NCBI GenBank assembly: GCA_021818265.1 | Contig: JAKAEP010000001.1 | Coordinates: forward strand, 124,001-188,000 | From: Actinomycetes bacterium | GTDB lineage: Bacteria > Actinomycetota > Acidimicrobiia > Acidimicrobiales > RAAP-2 | Direction of reading: 5' to 3' | Length of the DNA: 64,000 bases | In this document: one piece after another, positions 38,006 through 47,177 of the stretch | Numbering within the stretch: the stretch's first letter is position 1 | Layout: every line of letters starts with the position of its first letter | Translations under genes and position numbers: made by a program | Notes under the pieces: model-generated | Databases searched by the model: none | Told to the model about the DNA's origin: nothing | The model's input: the letters and a program-made list of their open reading frames with translations, nothing else

Positions 38006-41000
38006 GTGACTGCGCCCTCGAACCCCCCCGGTCGGCGCGCGAGCGGGTCGTTCGGTCCCAACGCCTGGCTCGTGGACGACCTCTACGACCGCTACCTCGC
38101 CGACCCCGCGTCGGTCTCGGCGAGCTGGCGGGAGTTCTTCGTCGACTACCAGCGCTCGACGGTGCCCACGGTGGCCGGGGCCCCCGTCCCCGCGATTGAG
38201 CCGACCCCGGCCGTCACCCCGGACGCCGACGGCGAGCCGGCGGCCCCGCTGCGCGGCGCGGCCGCCCGGGTCGTGGCGAACATGACCGCGAGCCTCTCGA
38301 TCCCCACGGCCACGAGCGTGCGCACGGTGTCGGCGCGCCTGCTCGAGATCAACCGGGCCGCCCTGAATGAGTCGCTCGCTCGGGCGACCGGGGCGAAGGT
38401 CTCCTTCACCCACCTCATCGCCTACGCCGTGGTCAAGGGACTGCTCGCCGTGCCGTCGCTCAACGCCGCCTTCGTCGAGGCCGTCGACGCGAAGGGCACC
38501 CCGGGAGTGCGCCGCCACGAGCACGTCGGGCTCGGCCTGGCCGTCGACGTGGAGCGCAAGGACGGTTCGAGGGGACTGCTCGTGCCGGTCGTGCGCGACG
38601 CCGACACCCTCGGCTTCCGCGACTTCCTCCTGCGCTACGAGGACCTCGTGCGCAAGGTCCACGCGGGCGCCTTCGGGGCCGACGACCTCGTCGGCGCGAC
38701 GGTGTCGCTCACCAACCCGGGCACCCTCGGCACGGTCCAGTCGGTGCCGCGGCTCATGCCCGGCCAGGGCGCGATCATCGGCGTGGGGGCCCTCGCCTGG
38801 CCCGCCGGTTTCGAGGCGGCCGACCCGCGCGCGCTCGCCGAGATGGGCGTCGGCAAGGTCCTGACCCTGACCTCGACCTACGACCACCGGATCATCCAGG
38901 GGGCCGAGTCGGGCCTCTTCCTCAAGTACGTGGCCGAGTGCCTGACCGGGGGCCACGGCTTCTACGACGACGTCTTCGCCTCGCTGGGCATCCCCTACGA
39001 GCCGGCCCGCTGGTCCACCGACACCAACGCCGTGGGCGCCGAGGGCGAGGCCGAACGGGTCCTGAAGCAGGTCCGGGTCCAGGAGCTGATCAACATGTAC
39101 CGGGTGCGCGGCCACCTCGCCGCCCACCTCGACCCCCTGTCGAGCGAGCCGCCGCCGTTGCACCCCGAGCTCGACCTGGCGACCTACGGCCTCACGATCT
39201 GGGACCTCCAGCGCACCTTCGTCGTCGACGGCCTGGGTGGGCGCAGCGAGGCGACCCTCGAGGAGATCCTCGCCCTCTTGCGCGAGGCCTACTGCCGCAC
39301 GATGGGCGTCGAGTACGGCCACATCCTCGACCCGGTCCAGAAGCGCTGGATCCAAGAGCGCGTCGAGGGGGTGAGCGCGACGACCACGCCCGAGGAGCAG
39401 CGCCGGATCCTCGCCTCGCTGACCGAGGCCGAGGTCTTCGAGCGATTCCTGCACTCGCGCTACGTGGGCCAGAAGCGCTTCGGGCTCGAGGGCGCCGAGT
39501 CGACCATCGTCGCGCTCCAGACCATCCTCGACGAGGCGGCCGACGCCGGCCTCGCCGAGGCGGTCATCGGCATGGCCCACCGAGGGCGGCTGAACGTGCT
39601 CGCGAACGTCGTGGGCAAGTCTTACAGCGACATCTTCTCGGAGTTCGAGGGAAACCTCGACCCCGAGAGCGTCCAGGGCAGCGGCGACGTGAAGTACCAC
39701 AAGGGGGCCCGCGGGGTCTTCAAGAGCCCCCGGGGCGCCACGATCGACGTCTCGATGGCCTCGAACCCGAGCCACCTCGAGGCGGTGAGCCCGGTGGCCG
39801 AGGGGATCGTGCGCGCCAAGCAGGACCTGGTGCTGCGCCCGCCGGCCGTCGCCCCCAACGCGGCGGCCTATCGCTTCTACCCCTACCTGCCGATCCTCAT
39901 CCACGGTGACGCGGCCTTCGCCGGCCAGGGGGTCGTGGCCGAGACGCTCAACCTCTCCCAACTCGCGGGCTACCACGTGGGCGGCGCGATCCACCTCGTG
40001 ATCAACAACCAGCTCGGCTTCACCACGGCGCCCGAGTCGGCCCGCTCGAGCCAGTACACGACCGACGTCGCCAAGATGATCCAGGCGCCGATCTTCCACG
40101 TGAACGGCGACGACCCCGAGGCGTGCGCGCGGGTGGCCCGGCTCGCCTTCGAGTACCGCCAGGCCTTCCAGCGCGACGTCGTGGTCGACGTCGTGTGCTA
40201 CCGGCGCCACGGCCACAACGAGGGCGACGACCCGAGCTACACCCAGCCCCTCATGTACAAGGTGATCGACCAGCTGCGCTCGGTGCGCAAGATCTACACC
40301 GAGACCCTGGTGCGACGGGGCGACATCTCGCTCGAGGACGCCGAGACGTTCCTGGACGAGTTCAACGCCCGCCTGCAGAGCGTGCTCGACGAGGTGCGCA
40401 CGGTGCCCGTGCCCCAGCTGGCCGGCGTGCCGGTCGCCGAGGTCCCGGCCGACCCGCCGGCGCCCGAGACGGGCGTGGCGCGCGAGACCCTGCTCACGGT
40501 GGCCCGCACCTCGGTCTCCGGCCCGGAGGGGTTCGTCGTGCACCCCAAGCTCGAGCGCCAGTTCACCCAGCGCCTGGCCCAGCTCGACGCCGGCGAGGTC
40601 GACTGGGCCTTCGGCGAGGCGTTGGCCCTGGGCACGCTCGCGCTCGAGGGCACGAACGTGCGGCTCACCGGCCAGGACTCGCGTCGCGGGACCTTCTCGC
40701 ACCGCCACGCCGCCCTGATCGACTACGAGACCGGCGAGCAGGTCGTCCCGCTCGCCGAGCTCGACGCGCCGGGGTTCATCACGGTGCGCGACTCGCTGCT
40801 CTCGGAGTACGCCGCGCTCGGCTTCGAGTACGGCTACTCGGTCGAGGCGCCGCGCTCGCTCGTCGTCTGGGAGGCCCAGTTCGGGGACTTCTTCAACGGG
40901 GCCGAGATCATCGTCGACAACTTCCTCGTCGCGGCCGAGGACAAGTGGGGCCAGCGCGCCGGGCTCGTCATGCTCCTGCCCCACGGCTACGAGGGCCAGG

Positions 41001-41614
41001 GCCCCGAGCACTCCAGCGGGCGCATCGAGCGGTTCCTCTCGCTCTCGGCGCGCAACAACATCCGCGTGGCCCAGCCGACCACCGCCGCCCAGTACTTCCA
41101 CCTCCTGCGCAGCCAGGTCAAGCGCGAGCGGGTGACCCCCCTCGTGGTCTTCACCCCGAAGTCGATGCTGCGCGCCCCGGCGACCCGCTCGCCGCTCGAC
41201 GCGCTGGTCTCGGGCTCGTTCCAGAGCGTCCTCGACGACCCCGGCGCCGAGCGCGCCAGCGTGACCCGGGTGGTCCTCGCCTCGGGCAAGGTGGCCCACG
41301 AGGCGCTGGCCCGGCGTGACGAGGTCGGCGCGCGCCACGTCGCGGTGGTGCGCGTCGAGCAGCTCTACCCCTGGCCGGCCGGGCCGATCGAGGACGTGCT
41401 GGCCGGCTACCCCGGGGTGGGCGAGGTGGTCTGGCTCCAGGAGGAGCCCGAGAACATGGGGGCCTGGCCCTTCGTGCACCACCGGCTCCACGCCCACCTG
41501 CGCGAGCGCGCGGTGGCCCACGTCGCGCGCGCCGAGTCGGCCAGCCCGGCCACCGGCAGCGGCCTTGTCCACGGCGCCGAGCAGGCCGACCTGCTGGCCC
41601 GGGCCGTCGGGTGA
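38006..41614 (+). CDS. kgd: Multifunctional 2-oxoglutarate decarboxylase/dehydrogenase (E1 with E2 acyltransferase domain)
   Basis: The actinobacterial-type TCA-cycle enzyme, 1202 residues. A short N-terminal SucA-like segment (FGPNAWLVDDLYDRYLADP, about 12-30) leads to a succinyltransferase (E2-type) catalytic domain without lipoyl domain (about 85-315; active-site His in STYDHRIIQGAESG, about 289-302). The E1 part follows, with MAHRGRLNVLANV (about 521-533), the ThDP-binding HGDAAFAGQG (about 633-642), NNQLGFTTAPESARSS and the C-terminal pyrimidine domain with GQDSRRGTFSHRHA. Kgd of mycobacteria and OdhA of corynebacteria share this layout and are inhibited by GarA/OdhI, which are not in the window. 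The next gene starts at its stop (GTGA). Confidence 0.95.
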   Translation: MTAPSNPPGRRASGSFGPNAWLVDDLYDRYLADPASVSASWREFFVDYQRSTVPTVAGAPVPAIEPTPAVTPDADGEPAAPLRGAAARVVANMTASLSIPTATSVRTVSARLLEINRAALNESLARATGAKVSFTHLIAYAVVKGLLAVPSLNAAFVEAVDAKGTPGVRRHEHVGLGLAVDVERKDGSRGLLVPVVRDADTLGFRDFLLRYEDLVRKVHAGAFGADDLVGATVSLTNPGTLGTVQSVPRLMPGQGAIIGVGALAWPAGFEAADPRALAEMGVGKVLTLTSTYDHRIIQGAESGLFLKYVAECLTGGHGFYDDVFASLGIPYEPARWSTDTNAVGAEGEAERVLKQVRVQELINMYRVRGHLAAHLDPLSSEPPPLHPELDLATYGLTIWDLQRTFVVDGLGGRSEATLEEILALLREAYCRTMGVEYGHILDPVQKRWIQERVEGVSATTTPEEQRRILASLTEAEVFERFLHSRYVGQKRFGLEGAESTIVALQTILDEAADAGLAEAVIGMAHRGRLNVLANVVGKSYSDIFSEFEGNLDPESVQGSGDVKYHKGARGVFKSPRGATIDVSMASNPSHLEAVSPVAEGIVRAKQDLVLRPPAVAPNAAAYRFYPYLPILIHGDAAFAGQGVVAETLNLSQLAGYHVGGAIHLVINNQLGFTTAPESARSSQYTTDVAKMIQAPIFHVNGDDPEACARVARLAFEYRQAFQRDVVVDVVCYRRHGHNEGDDPSYTQPLMYKVIDQLRSVRKIYTETLVRRGDISLEDAETFLDEFNARLQSVLDEVRTVPVPQLAGVPVAEVPADPPAPETGVARETLLTVARTSVSGPEGFVVHPKLERQFTQRLAQLDAGEVDWAFGEALALGTLALEGTNVRLTGQDSRRGTFSHRHAALIDYETGEQVVPLAELDAPGFITVRDSLLSEYAALGFEYGYSVEAPRSLVVWEAQFGDFFNGAEIIVDNFLVAAEDKWGQRAGLVMLLPHGYEGQGPEHSSGRIERFLSLSARNNIRVAQPTTAAQYFHLLRSQVKRERVTPLVVFTPKSMLRAPATRSPLDALVSGSFQSVLDDPGAERASVTRVVLASGKVAHEALARRDEVGARHVAVVRVEQLYPWPAGPIEDVLAGYPGVGEVVWLQEEPENMGAWPFVHHRLHAHLRERAVAHVARAESASPATGSGLVHGAEQADLLARAVG

Positions 41615-42747
41615 GCGCCGCGCGCGCCAAGGCGCGCGTCGTCGTCGACGGCTCGAACATCGCGACCGAGGGCCGCGTCACGCCGAGCCTGGCCCAGCTC
41701 GACGAGGCGGTGCGCGCCTACATCGAGGAGAACCCCGGCGCGGACGTCATCGTCGTGGTGGACGCGACCTTCGAGCACCGGGTGCCGGCCTCGGAGCGGG
41801 CGGCCTTCGGCGAGGCCATCCTGGCCGGCGAGGTCGTGACGCCCCCGGCCGGGGCGATCGGTCGCGGCGACGCCTTCATCTTGAAGATCGCCGACCGCAT
41901 CGACGCCGTCGTGCTGTCGAACGACTCGTTCCAGGAGTTCCAGGAGGAGTACCCGTGGCTCTTCGACGAGGGCCGCCTCGTCGGGGGCAAGCCGGTGCGC
42001 GGCGTCGGCTGGGTCTTCACCACGCGCCTCCCGGTGCGCAGCCCGAAGGTCCTGCGCCAGGCGAAGAAGGCCGCCAAGGCGACCGTCGAGCCGGCGGCCA
42101 AGCGCGCCGCGAAGAAGGCCCCCGCGAAGGCCGCCGCAAGCCCGGCCAAGGCGCCCGCGAAGCGCGCGGCCCGCGCCGCGAAGGCCGAGCCGGTCGCCAA
42201 GCCCGCCCCCGCCGCGAAGGCCGAGCCGGTCGCCAAGGCGAAGAGGGCCGCCAAGGCCTCCGTCGAGCCGGCGGCCAAGCGCCCCGCGAAGAAGGCCCCC
42301 GCGAAGGCCGCCGCCACCCCGGCCAAGGCGCCCGCGAAGCGCGCGGCCAAGACGGCCCCGCCCCCGGTGGCGCCCGCCGGGCCGACGGCCAAGCGCGCCG
42401 CGAAGAAGTCGACGCCCCCCGCGCCCGAGGCCGCCCCCGAGCCGGCCGTGGCGCTGCGCCGCGGCCGCCACCCGGTCAACCCCGAGCCGGAGTTCACCCG
42501 CTTCCTCGCCGCCCACCGGATCGGGGCGAAGCTCACCGGCGAGGTCGTGACCTTCACCTCCCACGGCGCGGTCGTCACCGTGGAGGTGCGCGGCGGCGGC
42601 CGCGTCGAGTGCTACGCCCCGACGGCGTCGCTGGGCTCGCCGCCCCCGGCGCGGGCCCGCGACGTGCTGAGCCGCGGCGAGCGCCACGCGTTCCGGCTCG
42701 TCGCGGTCGACCCCGAGCGACGCATCGCGGAGCTGGCGCTCGCGTGA
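41611..42747 (+). CDS. NYN/PIN-like RNase domain + histone H1-like linker + S1-like domain
   Basis: A 378-residue protein in three parts. Residues 1-148 match the Zc3h12a-like NYN (PIN-fold) ribonuclease family: VVVDGSNIATEG (about 10-21), DVIVVVDATFEHRVP, GRGDAFILKIADRI (about 87-100) and LSNDSFQEFQEEYPW (about 106-120) supply the acidic metal-binding cluster. Residues about 149-280 are a Lys/Ala/Pro-rich linker resembling histone H1 tails. Residues about 295-378 look like an S1/OB RNA-binding domain (GAKLTGEVVTFTSHGAVVTV, ending in VDPERRIAELALA). An RNA-cleaving or RNA-surveillance role is inferred. It is coupled by GTGA to kgd before it and fabZ after it. Confidence 0.8.
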   Translation: MSAARAKARVVVDGSNIATEGRVTPSLAQLDEAVRAYIEENPGADVIVVVDATFEHRVPASERAAFGEAILAGEVVTPPAGAIGRGDAFILKIADRIDAVVLSNDSFQEFQEEYPWLFDEGRLVGGKPVRGVGWVFTTRLPVRSPKVLRQAKKAAKATVEPAAKRAAKKAPAKAAASPAKAPAKRAARAAKAEPVAKPAPAAKAEPVAKAKRAAKASVEPAAKRPAKKAPAKAAATPAKAPAKRAAKTAPPPVAPAGPTAKRAAKKSTPPAPEAAPEPAVALRRGRHPVNPEPEFTRFLAAHRIGAKLTGEVVTFTSHGAVVTVEVRGGGRVECYAPTASLGSPPPARARDVLSRGERHAFRLVAVDPERRIAELALA

Positions 42748-43178
42748 GCCCGCTCTCCCTCGACCCGCTGGACTGGCTGCCCCACCGGCCGCCGTTCCTC
42801 CTGCTCGACGAGATGACCCGCATCGAGCCGGGCGTCGCGGCCGCGGGCCGCTGGACCCTGCGCGGGGACGAGTGGTTCTTCCCGGGCCACTTCCCGGGGA
42901 TGCCGGTGACCCCCGGGGTCCTGCTGCTCGAGTCGATCGCCCAGTGCGGGGCGGTGGCCGTGCTCGCCGACCCCCGCTACGCGGGCCGCCTGCCCCTCTT
43001 CGGAGGCGTCGAGCGGGCCCGGTTCCGCCGCCAGGTCGTCCCGGGCGACACCGTGGAGCTCGAGTGCACGATGTCGAGGCTGTCGGCGCGCGGGGGGCGC
43101 GGCGCGGGCCGGGCCAGCGTCGGGGGAGCGCTCGCCGCGGAGTGCGAGCTCCTCTTCGTGCTGGCCGACCGCCCGTGA
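42744..43178 (+). CDS. fabZ: 3-hydroxyacyl-ACP dehydratase, FabZ-like
   Basis: A 144-residue hot-dog-fold dehydratase. The catalytic His lies in the FFPGHFPGMPVTPGVLLLES segment (about 49-68), whose final Glu is the second active-site residue. The N-terminal LPHRPPFLLLDEM (about 10-22) and the GRLPLFGGVERARFRRQVVP segment (about 84-103) are typical of FabZ. FabZ dehydrates 3-hydroxyacyl-ACP in type II fatty-acid synthesis; many actinobacteria use HadABC or FAS-I instead, so a specialised role is possible. The GTG start is fixed by the GTGA overlap with the NYN gene, and its own stop overlaps xth the same way. Confidence 0.87.
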   Translation: MSPLSLDPLDWLPHRPPFLLLDEMTRIEPGVAAAGRWTLRGDEWFFPGHFPGMPVTPGVLLLESIAQCGAVAVLADPRYAGRLPLFGGVERARFRRQVVPGDTVELECTMSRLSARGGRGAGRASVGGALAAECELLFVLADRP

Positions 43179-43930
43179 GGGTCGCCACCTGGAACGTCAA
43201 CTCGCTCAACGCGCGCCTCGGGCGCGTGCTCGAGTGGCTCGAGGCGAACGGCCCGGACGTGGCGCTCCTCCAAGAGACGAAGCTGCGCGACGAGGCCTTC
43301 CCCACCGAGGCGTTCGCCGCCCTCGGCTACGCGAGCGCGCACGTCGGCCAGGGCCAGTGGAACGGGGTGGCCGTGGTGTCGCGGGTGGGGCTCGCCGAGG
43401 TGGAGCGCGGCCTGAGCGACGGGGAGGCCCGCCTGGTGGGCGCGACGTGCGGGGGGCTGCGGGCCTACTCGTGCTACGTCCCCAACGGCCGGGCCCTCGA
43501 CGACCCCCACTACGCCTACAAGCTGCGCTGGCTCGACGAGCTGACGGCCCGGCTCGCGGCGCGGGACCGGTCGGTGCCGGTGGTGGTCGCCGGCGACTTC
43601 AACGTCGCCCCGGCCGACCTCGACGTCTGGGACCCGGCGGCGCTCGAGGGGATGACCCACGTGAGCGGACCCGAGCGGGCGGCCCTCGACGGGCTCGTCG
43701 CGACGGGCCTCGTCGACGCGGTGCGGGCGCTGCACCCCGACGAGCCGTGCTTCACCTGGTGGGACTACCGCGGCGGAGCGTTCCATCGGGGCTGGGGGAT
43801 GCGCATCGACCTCGTCTACCTCGACGCCGACCTCGCGCCGCGGGTACGCGCCGCCTACGTCGACCGCGACGCGCGCAAGGGGCCCAAGCCCTCGGACCAC
43901 GCGCCGGTGGTGGTCGACCTCGACCTCTAG
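43175..43930 (+). CDS. xth: Exodeoxyribonuclease III
   Basis: AP endonuclease/3'-exonuclease of base-excision repair, 251 residues. Motifs are ATWNVNSLNAR (about residues 4-14), LLQETKLRD (Glu, about 31-39), CYVPNGRALDDP (about 90-101), GDFNVAPADLDVWDP (about 138-152), FTWWDYRGGAF, GMRIDLVYLD (about 210-219) and the final SDHAPVVVDL with the catalytic His. The GTG start overlaps fabZ as GTGA. It closes the kgd-NYN-fabZ-xth operon and shares a CTAG stop with the opposing ThDP enzyme gene. Confidence 0.94.
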   Translation: MRVATWNVNSLNARLGRVLEWLEANGPDVALLQETKLRDEAFPTEAFAALGYASAHVGQGQWNGVAVVSRVGLAEVERGLSDGEARLVGATCGGLRAYSCYVPNGRALDDPHYAYKLRWLDELTARLAARDRSVPVVVAGDFNVAPADLDVWDPAALEGMTHVSGPERAALDGLVATGLVDAVRALHPDEPCFTWWDYRGGAFHRGWGMRIDLVYLDADLAPRVRAAYVDRDARKGPKPSDHAPVVVDLDL

Positions 43931-45492
43931 CGGGGGGCGAAGACCGCCTCGACGAGGTGGGGACCGGGCTCGGCGGCGCTCGCTTCGAGCCGGTCGCCGA
44001 GCTCCTCGGCCGTGGTCGCCCGGGCGGCCGGCACCCCGAAGCCGCGCGCGAGCGCGACGTAGTCGAGGTCGGGGCGCGACAGGTCCATGAGCGACGCGCT
44101 CGCCGAGCCCTCGGCCATCGCCCCGAGGCGGTGGCGCTCCCACTCGAGGATGGCGTAGCGCCGGTTCACCAGGACGACGACGGTCACGTCGAGCCCCTCG
44201 CGGGCCATCGACCACAGGGCCGGCGCGCTGTAGAGGAAGGAGCCGTCGGCGACCAGGGCGAGCACCCGGCCCGCCGAGCCCACGGCGGCCCCCAGCGCGC
44301 AGGGTAGCCCGTAGCCGAGGGCCTGGCCGGTGAGCGTGGTGATCCGGTGGGCCGGGGACGCGCTCGTCGCCTCGAAGAGGTGCAGCCCCGAGGTGATCGA
44401 CTCGTCGACGACGACCGTGCCCTCGTCGAGCGTGGCGCCCACCGCCGCGCAGAGCGACGCGGGGGTCAGGGCGCCCGTCGGCCGCTCGGGCGGCCCGAGC
44501 GGGGCGGGCCTGACCGGCGGGGCCCCGAGTCGCTCGACGAGGGCCTCGAGGGCGCCGAGGGCGTCGTCGCCGGGGGCGGCGAGCGTGGAGACGCGGGTGT
44601 CGGCGCGCACGAGCCGGCCGGCCACGCCCTCGTAGTCGAAGGGCCCGACCGGCTCGCGAGATCCCACGAGGACGAGCTCGTCGACCTCGGCCAGCTGGGC
44701 CTGGGCGAACTCGGGGACGTAGTTCACCCGCTCGAGGCTCACCGTGCCCGCCCCGTGGTCGACGATCGCGGGGAAGGACTCCATGAGCAGGCGCGCCCCG
44801 CTCGTCGCCGCGACGCGGGTCGCGAGCTCGAGCCCCCGTCGCGTGAGGGCGGGCCCCCCGAGCAGGAGGGCCGCGCGCGGGCCCCGGGCGCTCGCCGCGG
44901 CCTCGACGACCGCGGCGTCGACGGGGCGCGCCGGCGGCGCGACGACCGCGGCGACGGGCTCGTCGCAGGGCTGGCCGGCGGCGTCCGAGGCGACCGCGAG
45001 CACGGCCGGGCGCCCGGGCGGGCCGTAGGCGGCGCGCAGGGCGTCGGCGGTGTCGGTGCCGAGCGTCGCGCCCGACGCGGCGCGCCGGTACCAGCCGCCG
45101 ACCGAGGCGGCGAGGCCGTCGAGGTCGCTACCGAGCGGCGGGTCGAGCGCGCGGTGGCGGTCGGGGAAGTCGCCCACGACCGCCACGACCGGCGAGTGGG
45201 CGCGGCGCGCGTTGTGCAGGTTGCTCCAGCCGTTGGCGAGTCCCGGCCCCAGGTGGAGCAGGGCCGCGCCGGGCCGGCCGGTCACGCGCGCGAAGCCGTC
45301 GGCGGCGCCGGTGGCGACCGGCTCGGCGAGGACCAGCACCGGGCGCACGCCGGGGCCGTCGTCGAGCGCCGCGACGAGGTGCATCTCGGAGGTGCCGGGG
45401 TTGGCGAAGCACGCCTCGACGCCCCCGGCGCGCAGCGTCTCCCACAGTGCGTTGGCGCCTCGTCGCGTGGCCGTCTCCTCGTCCGCGGGCAC
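43927..45492 (-). CDS. ThDP-dependent enzyme, acetolactate synthase / benzoylformate decarboxylase family
   Basis: A 521-residue ThDP enzyme. The N-terminal pyrimidine domain has FANPGTSEMHLVAALDD (about 29-45) and the conserved glutamate in VLAEPVATGAADGFARVTG (about 54-72). The C-terminal pyrophosphate domain has LVADGSFLYSAPALWSMARE (about 416-435) and VNRRYAI, the GDG-x(n)-N metal-binding motif with Ala for the first Gly. Members include acetolactate synthase-like and 2-ketoacid decarboxylase enzymes; the reaction cannot be assigned, and no small regulatory subunit gene is near. It begins at the last base of the helicase gene upstream, so they are probably co-transcribed. Confidence 0.82.
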   Translation of the reverse strand: MPADEETATRRGANALWETLRAGGVEACFANPGTSEMHLVAALDDGPGVRPVLVLAEPVATGAADGFARVTGRPGAALLHLGPGLANGWSNLHNARRAHSPVVAVVGDFPDRHRALDPPLGSDLDGLAASVGGWYRRAASGATLGTDTADALRAAYGPPGRPAVLAVASDAAGQPCDEPVAAVVAPPARPVDAAVVEAAASARGPRAALLLGGPALTRRGLELATRVAATSGARLLMESFPAIVDHGAGTVSLERVNYVPEFAQAQLAEVDELVLVGSREPVGPFDYEGVAGRLVRADTRVSTLAAPGDDALGALEALVERLGAPPVRPAPLGPPERPTGALTPASLCAAVGATLDEGTVVVDESITSGLHLFEATSASPAHRITTLTGQALGYGLPCALGAAVGSAGRVLALVADGSFLYSAPALWSMAREGLDVTVVVLVNRRYAILEWERHRLGAMAEGSASASLMDLSRPDLDYVALARGFGVPAARATTAEELGDRLEASAAEPGPHLVEAVFAPR

Positions 45493-47105
45493 TATACCCG
45501 GGGCCCGGACGCCTCCTCGGTCTCCTCCAGGCGGCGCACGGACTCCTCGAGCTCGGCGCGGATAGCGCGCAGGCGCGCCCGGCGCGCCTCACCTTCGAGG
45601 GGCGCCTCACGCGCGGCGATGTCCGCGATCGCCGCCTCGACCGGAGCGAGGAACCGGCTCGGCGAGCGGTCCGGGAAGCGCGGGTCGTTGCGCCCGCGAC
45701 TCCAGGTCACCAGGAGCGACGACTCGGCCCGGCTGAGGGCGACGTAGGCGAGGCGCTGCTCCTCCTCGAGCTGGGTCGGGGTCGTCGCGCCGTAGTGGGG
45801 GAGCTGGCCCTCGGACCAGCCGACGGTGGCCACGTGGGCGAATTCGAGGCCCTTCGCGCGGTGGATCGTCGAGAGGGCCACGGCGTCGCGCTCGCCCTCG
45901 TCGGGCCGGCGCACCCCCTCGGCCCCGAGGTCCGAGGCGGGGGAGTGCTCGGGTCCACGGCGCTCGAAGGGCACCCCGGCCGCCTCGAGGGCGGCGCCGA
46001 CGACCTCGAGCTGGGCGTTGGTGCGCGCGAGCACGGCCATCGAGCGCCACGGGCTCTGGGCGTGGTGGCGGGCGACGAGCCACGCCACGACGGCGCGGGC
46101 CTCCGCCTCGTCGGTGTCGAAGGCCCGCACGACGGGCACCTCGCCGTCGTCCTTGGCGGGCTCGATCGCGCGGGCCCCCGGCTCGAGCAGCGTCGAGGCG
46201 ACCGCGACGATGTGCGCGGTGGAGCGGTGGTTGCGGGTGAGGTCGAGCACGACCGTGTCGGGCCAGGTCTCGACGATCTCGCGCATGAGCGAGGGGCTCG
46301 CACCGTTGAACCCGTAGATCGACTGGTTGGGGTCGCCCACACAGAACAGGTCCGGGTCGTCGCCGGCCATCTGGCGCAGGAGGGAGAACTGCAGGGGGTT
46401 CATGTCCTGGGTCTCGTCGACGAAGAGGGCCCGGTAGCGGTGGCGGAAGCCGGCGCGCACGTCGGGCTCGTCGCGCAACAAGGCGACGGCCTCGGCCAAG
46501 AGCAGGTCGAAGTCGAGCGCGCCGCGGCTCTTGCACAGCCCGACGTAGCGGTCGATGAGCTCGGCGGTGATCGCGGGCGGGAGCGGCGCCTCGCGCCGGG
46601 TACGCCGCACGGCCTTGGCGTAGCCCGCGCCCCCGAGGCCCTGGCTCAGGGCCCAGCCGATCTCGAGCTCGACCCGCGGTAGCTGCCACTCCTCGAGGTC
46701 GACCACGCCGGCCTCGCGGGCCTGGGTGGCGAGGGCGCTCACCAGGCGCCGGCGGTGGGGCTCGAGGGCGAGGGGGCGCAGGTGGTGGTCCTCGCGGTAG
46801 CGCGAGACGAGCGAGAGCGCCGCGCGGTGGAAGGTGCCCGCCGCGACGTCGCGCACCCCGGCGCGCCAGAGGCGTTTTCGCAACTCGTCGCCGGCCTTGC
46901 GGGTGAAGGTCATGGCCAGGACCTGGTCGGGGGCGAGCTCGCCCTCGAGCACGCGCCGCTCGATCCGCAGGGTCAGCACGTGGGTCTTGCCCGAGCCGGC
47001 CGTGGCGCGCACGACGAGCCGCCGCGCGCCAGAGGTCACCGCCTCGCGCTGTTCCGGGGTGAGCCCGAGCAGCCTCTCGGCCCCGAAGGTCGCCGCGTCG
47101 CTCAT
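45492..47105 (-). CDS. UvrD/Rep-family superfamily I DNA helicase
   Basis: A 537-residue 3'-5' type helicase, shorter than UvrD (about 720). It has the Q motif LTPEQREAVTS (about 15-25), Walker A RATAGSGKTHVL (about 33-44), motif Ia AMTFTRKAGDELRKRL (about 64-79), Walker B LFVDETQDMNPLQ (about 224-236), motif III VGDPNQSIYGFNGA (about 253-266), motif IV DLTRNHRST, motif V STIHRAKGLEFAHV (about 410-423) and motif VI RLAYVALSRA (about 448-457). The 2B region appears reduced. The role is likely DNA repair. The ATG is preceded by a TAGCGT box. It is divergent from the hydrolase at 47178. Confidence 0.92.
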   Translation of the reverse strand: MSDAATFGAERLLGLTPEQREAVTSGARRLVVRATAGSGKTHVLTLRIERRVLEGELAPDQVLAMTFTRKAGDELRKRLWRAGVRDVAAGTFHRAALSLVSRYREDHHLRPLALEPHRRRLVSALATQAREAGVVDLEEWQLPRVELEIGWALSQGLGGAGYAKAVRRTRREAPLPPAITAELIDRYVGLCKSRGALDFDLLLAEAVALLRDEPDVRAGFRHRYRALFVDETQDMNPLQFSLLRQMAGDDPDLFCVGDPNQSIYGFNGASPSLMREIVETWPDTVVLDLTRNHRSTAHIVAVASTLLEPGARAIEPAKDDGEVPVVRAFDTDEAEARAVVAWLVARHHAQSPWRSMAVLARTNAQLEVVGAALEAAGVPFERRGPEHSPASDLGAEGVRRPDEGERDAVALSTIHRAKGLEFAHVATVGWSEGQLPHYGATTPTQLEEEQRLAYVALSRAESSLLVTWSRGRNDPRFPDRSPSRFLAPVEAAIADIAAREAPLEGEARRARLRAIRAELEESVRRLEETEEASGPRV

Positions 47106-47115
47106 CGTGCCCTCG

Positions 47116-47121
47116 ACGCTA
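47116..47121 (-). promoter_or_regulatory. -10 box TAGCGT of the helicase gene
   Basis: TANNNT hexamer 10 bp before the ATG at 47105. Confidence 0.4.
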
Positions 47122-47165
47122 CCGGCGGGCCGTGACCCCCACCCGGGGCGCCGGCCCCCCGTCAC

Positions 47166-47171
47166 TAACCT
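47166..47171 (+). promoter_or_regulatory. -10 box TAACCT of the hydrolase-murF-like operon
   Basis: TANNNT hexamer 6 bp before the GTG at 47178; leaderless geometry. Confidence 0.5.
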
Positions 47172-47177
47172 GAGGTT

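Noticed and set aside
37292-41572. A 1426-codon open frame antisense to kgd
   Set aside because: Its translation is low-complexity Arg/Gly/Asp/His text without any domain, while the + strand encodes a complete Kgd. It is a by-product of high G+C at third positions.
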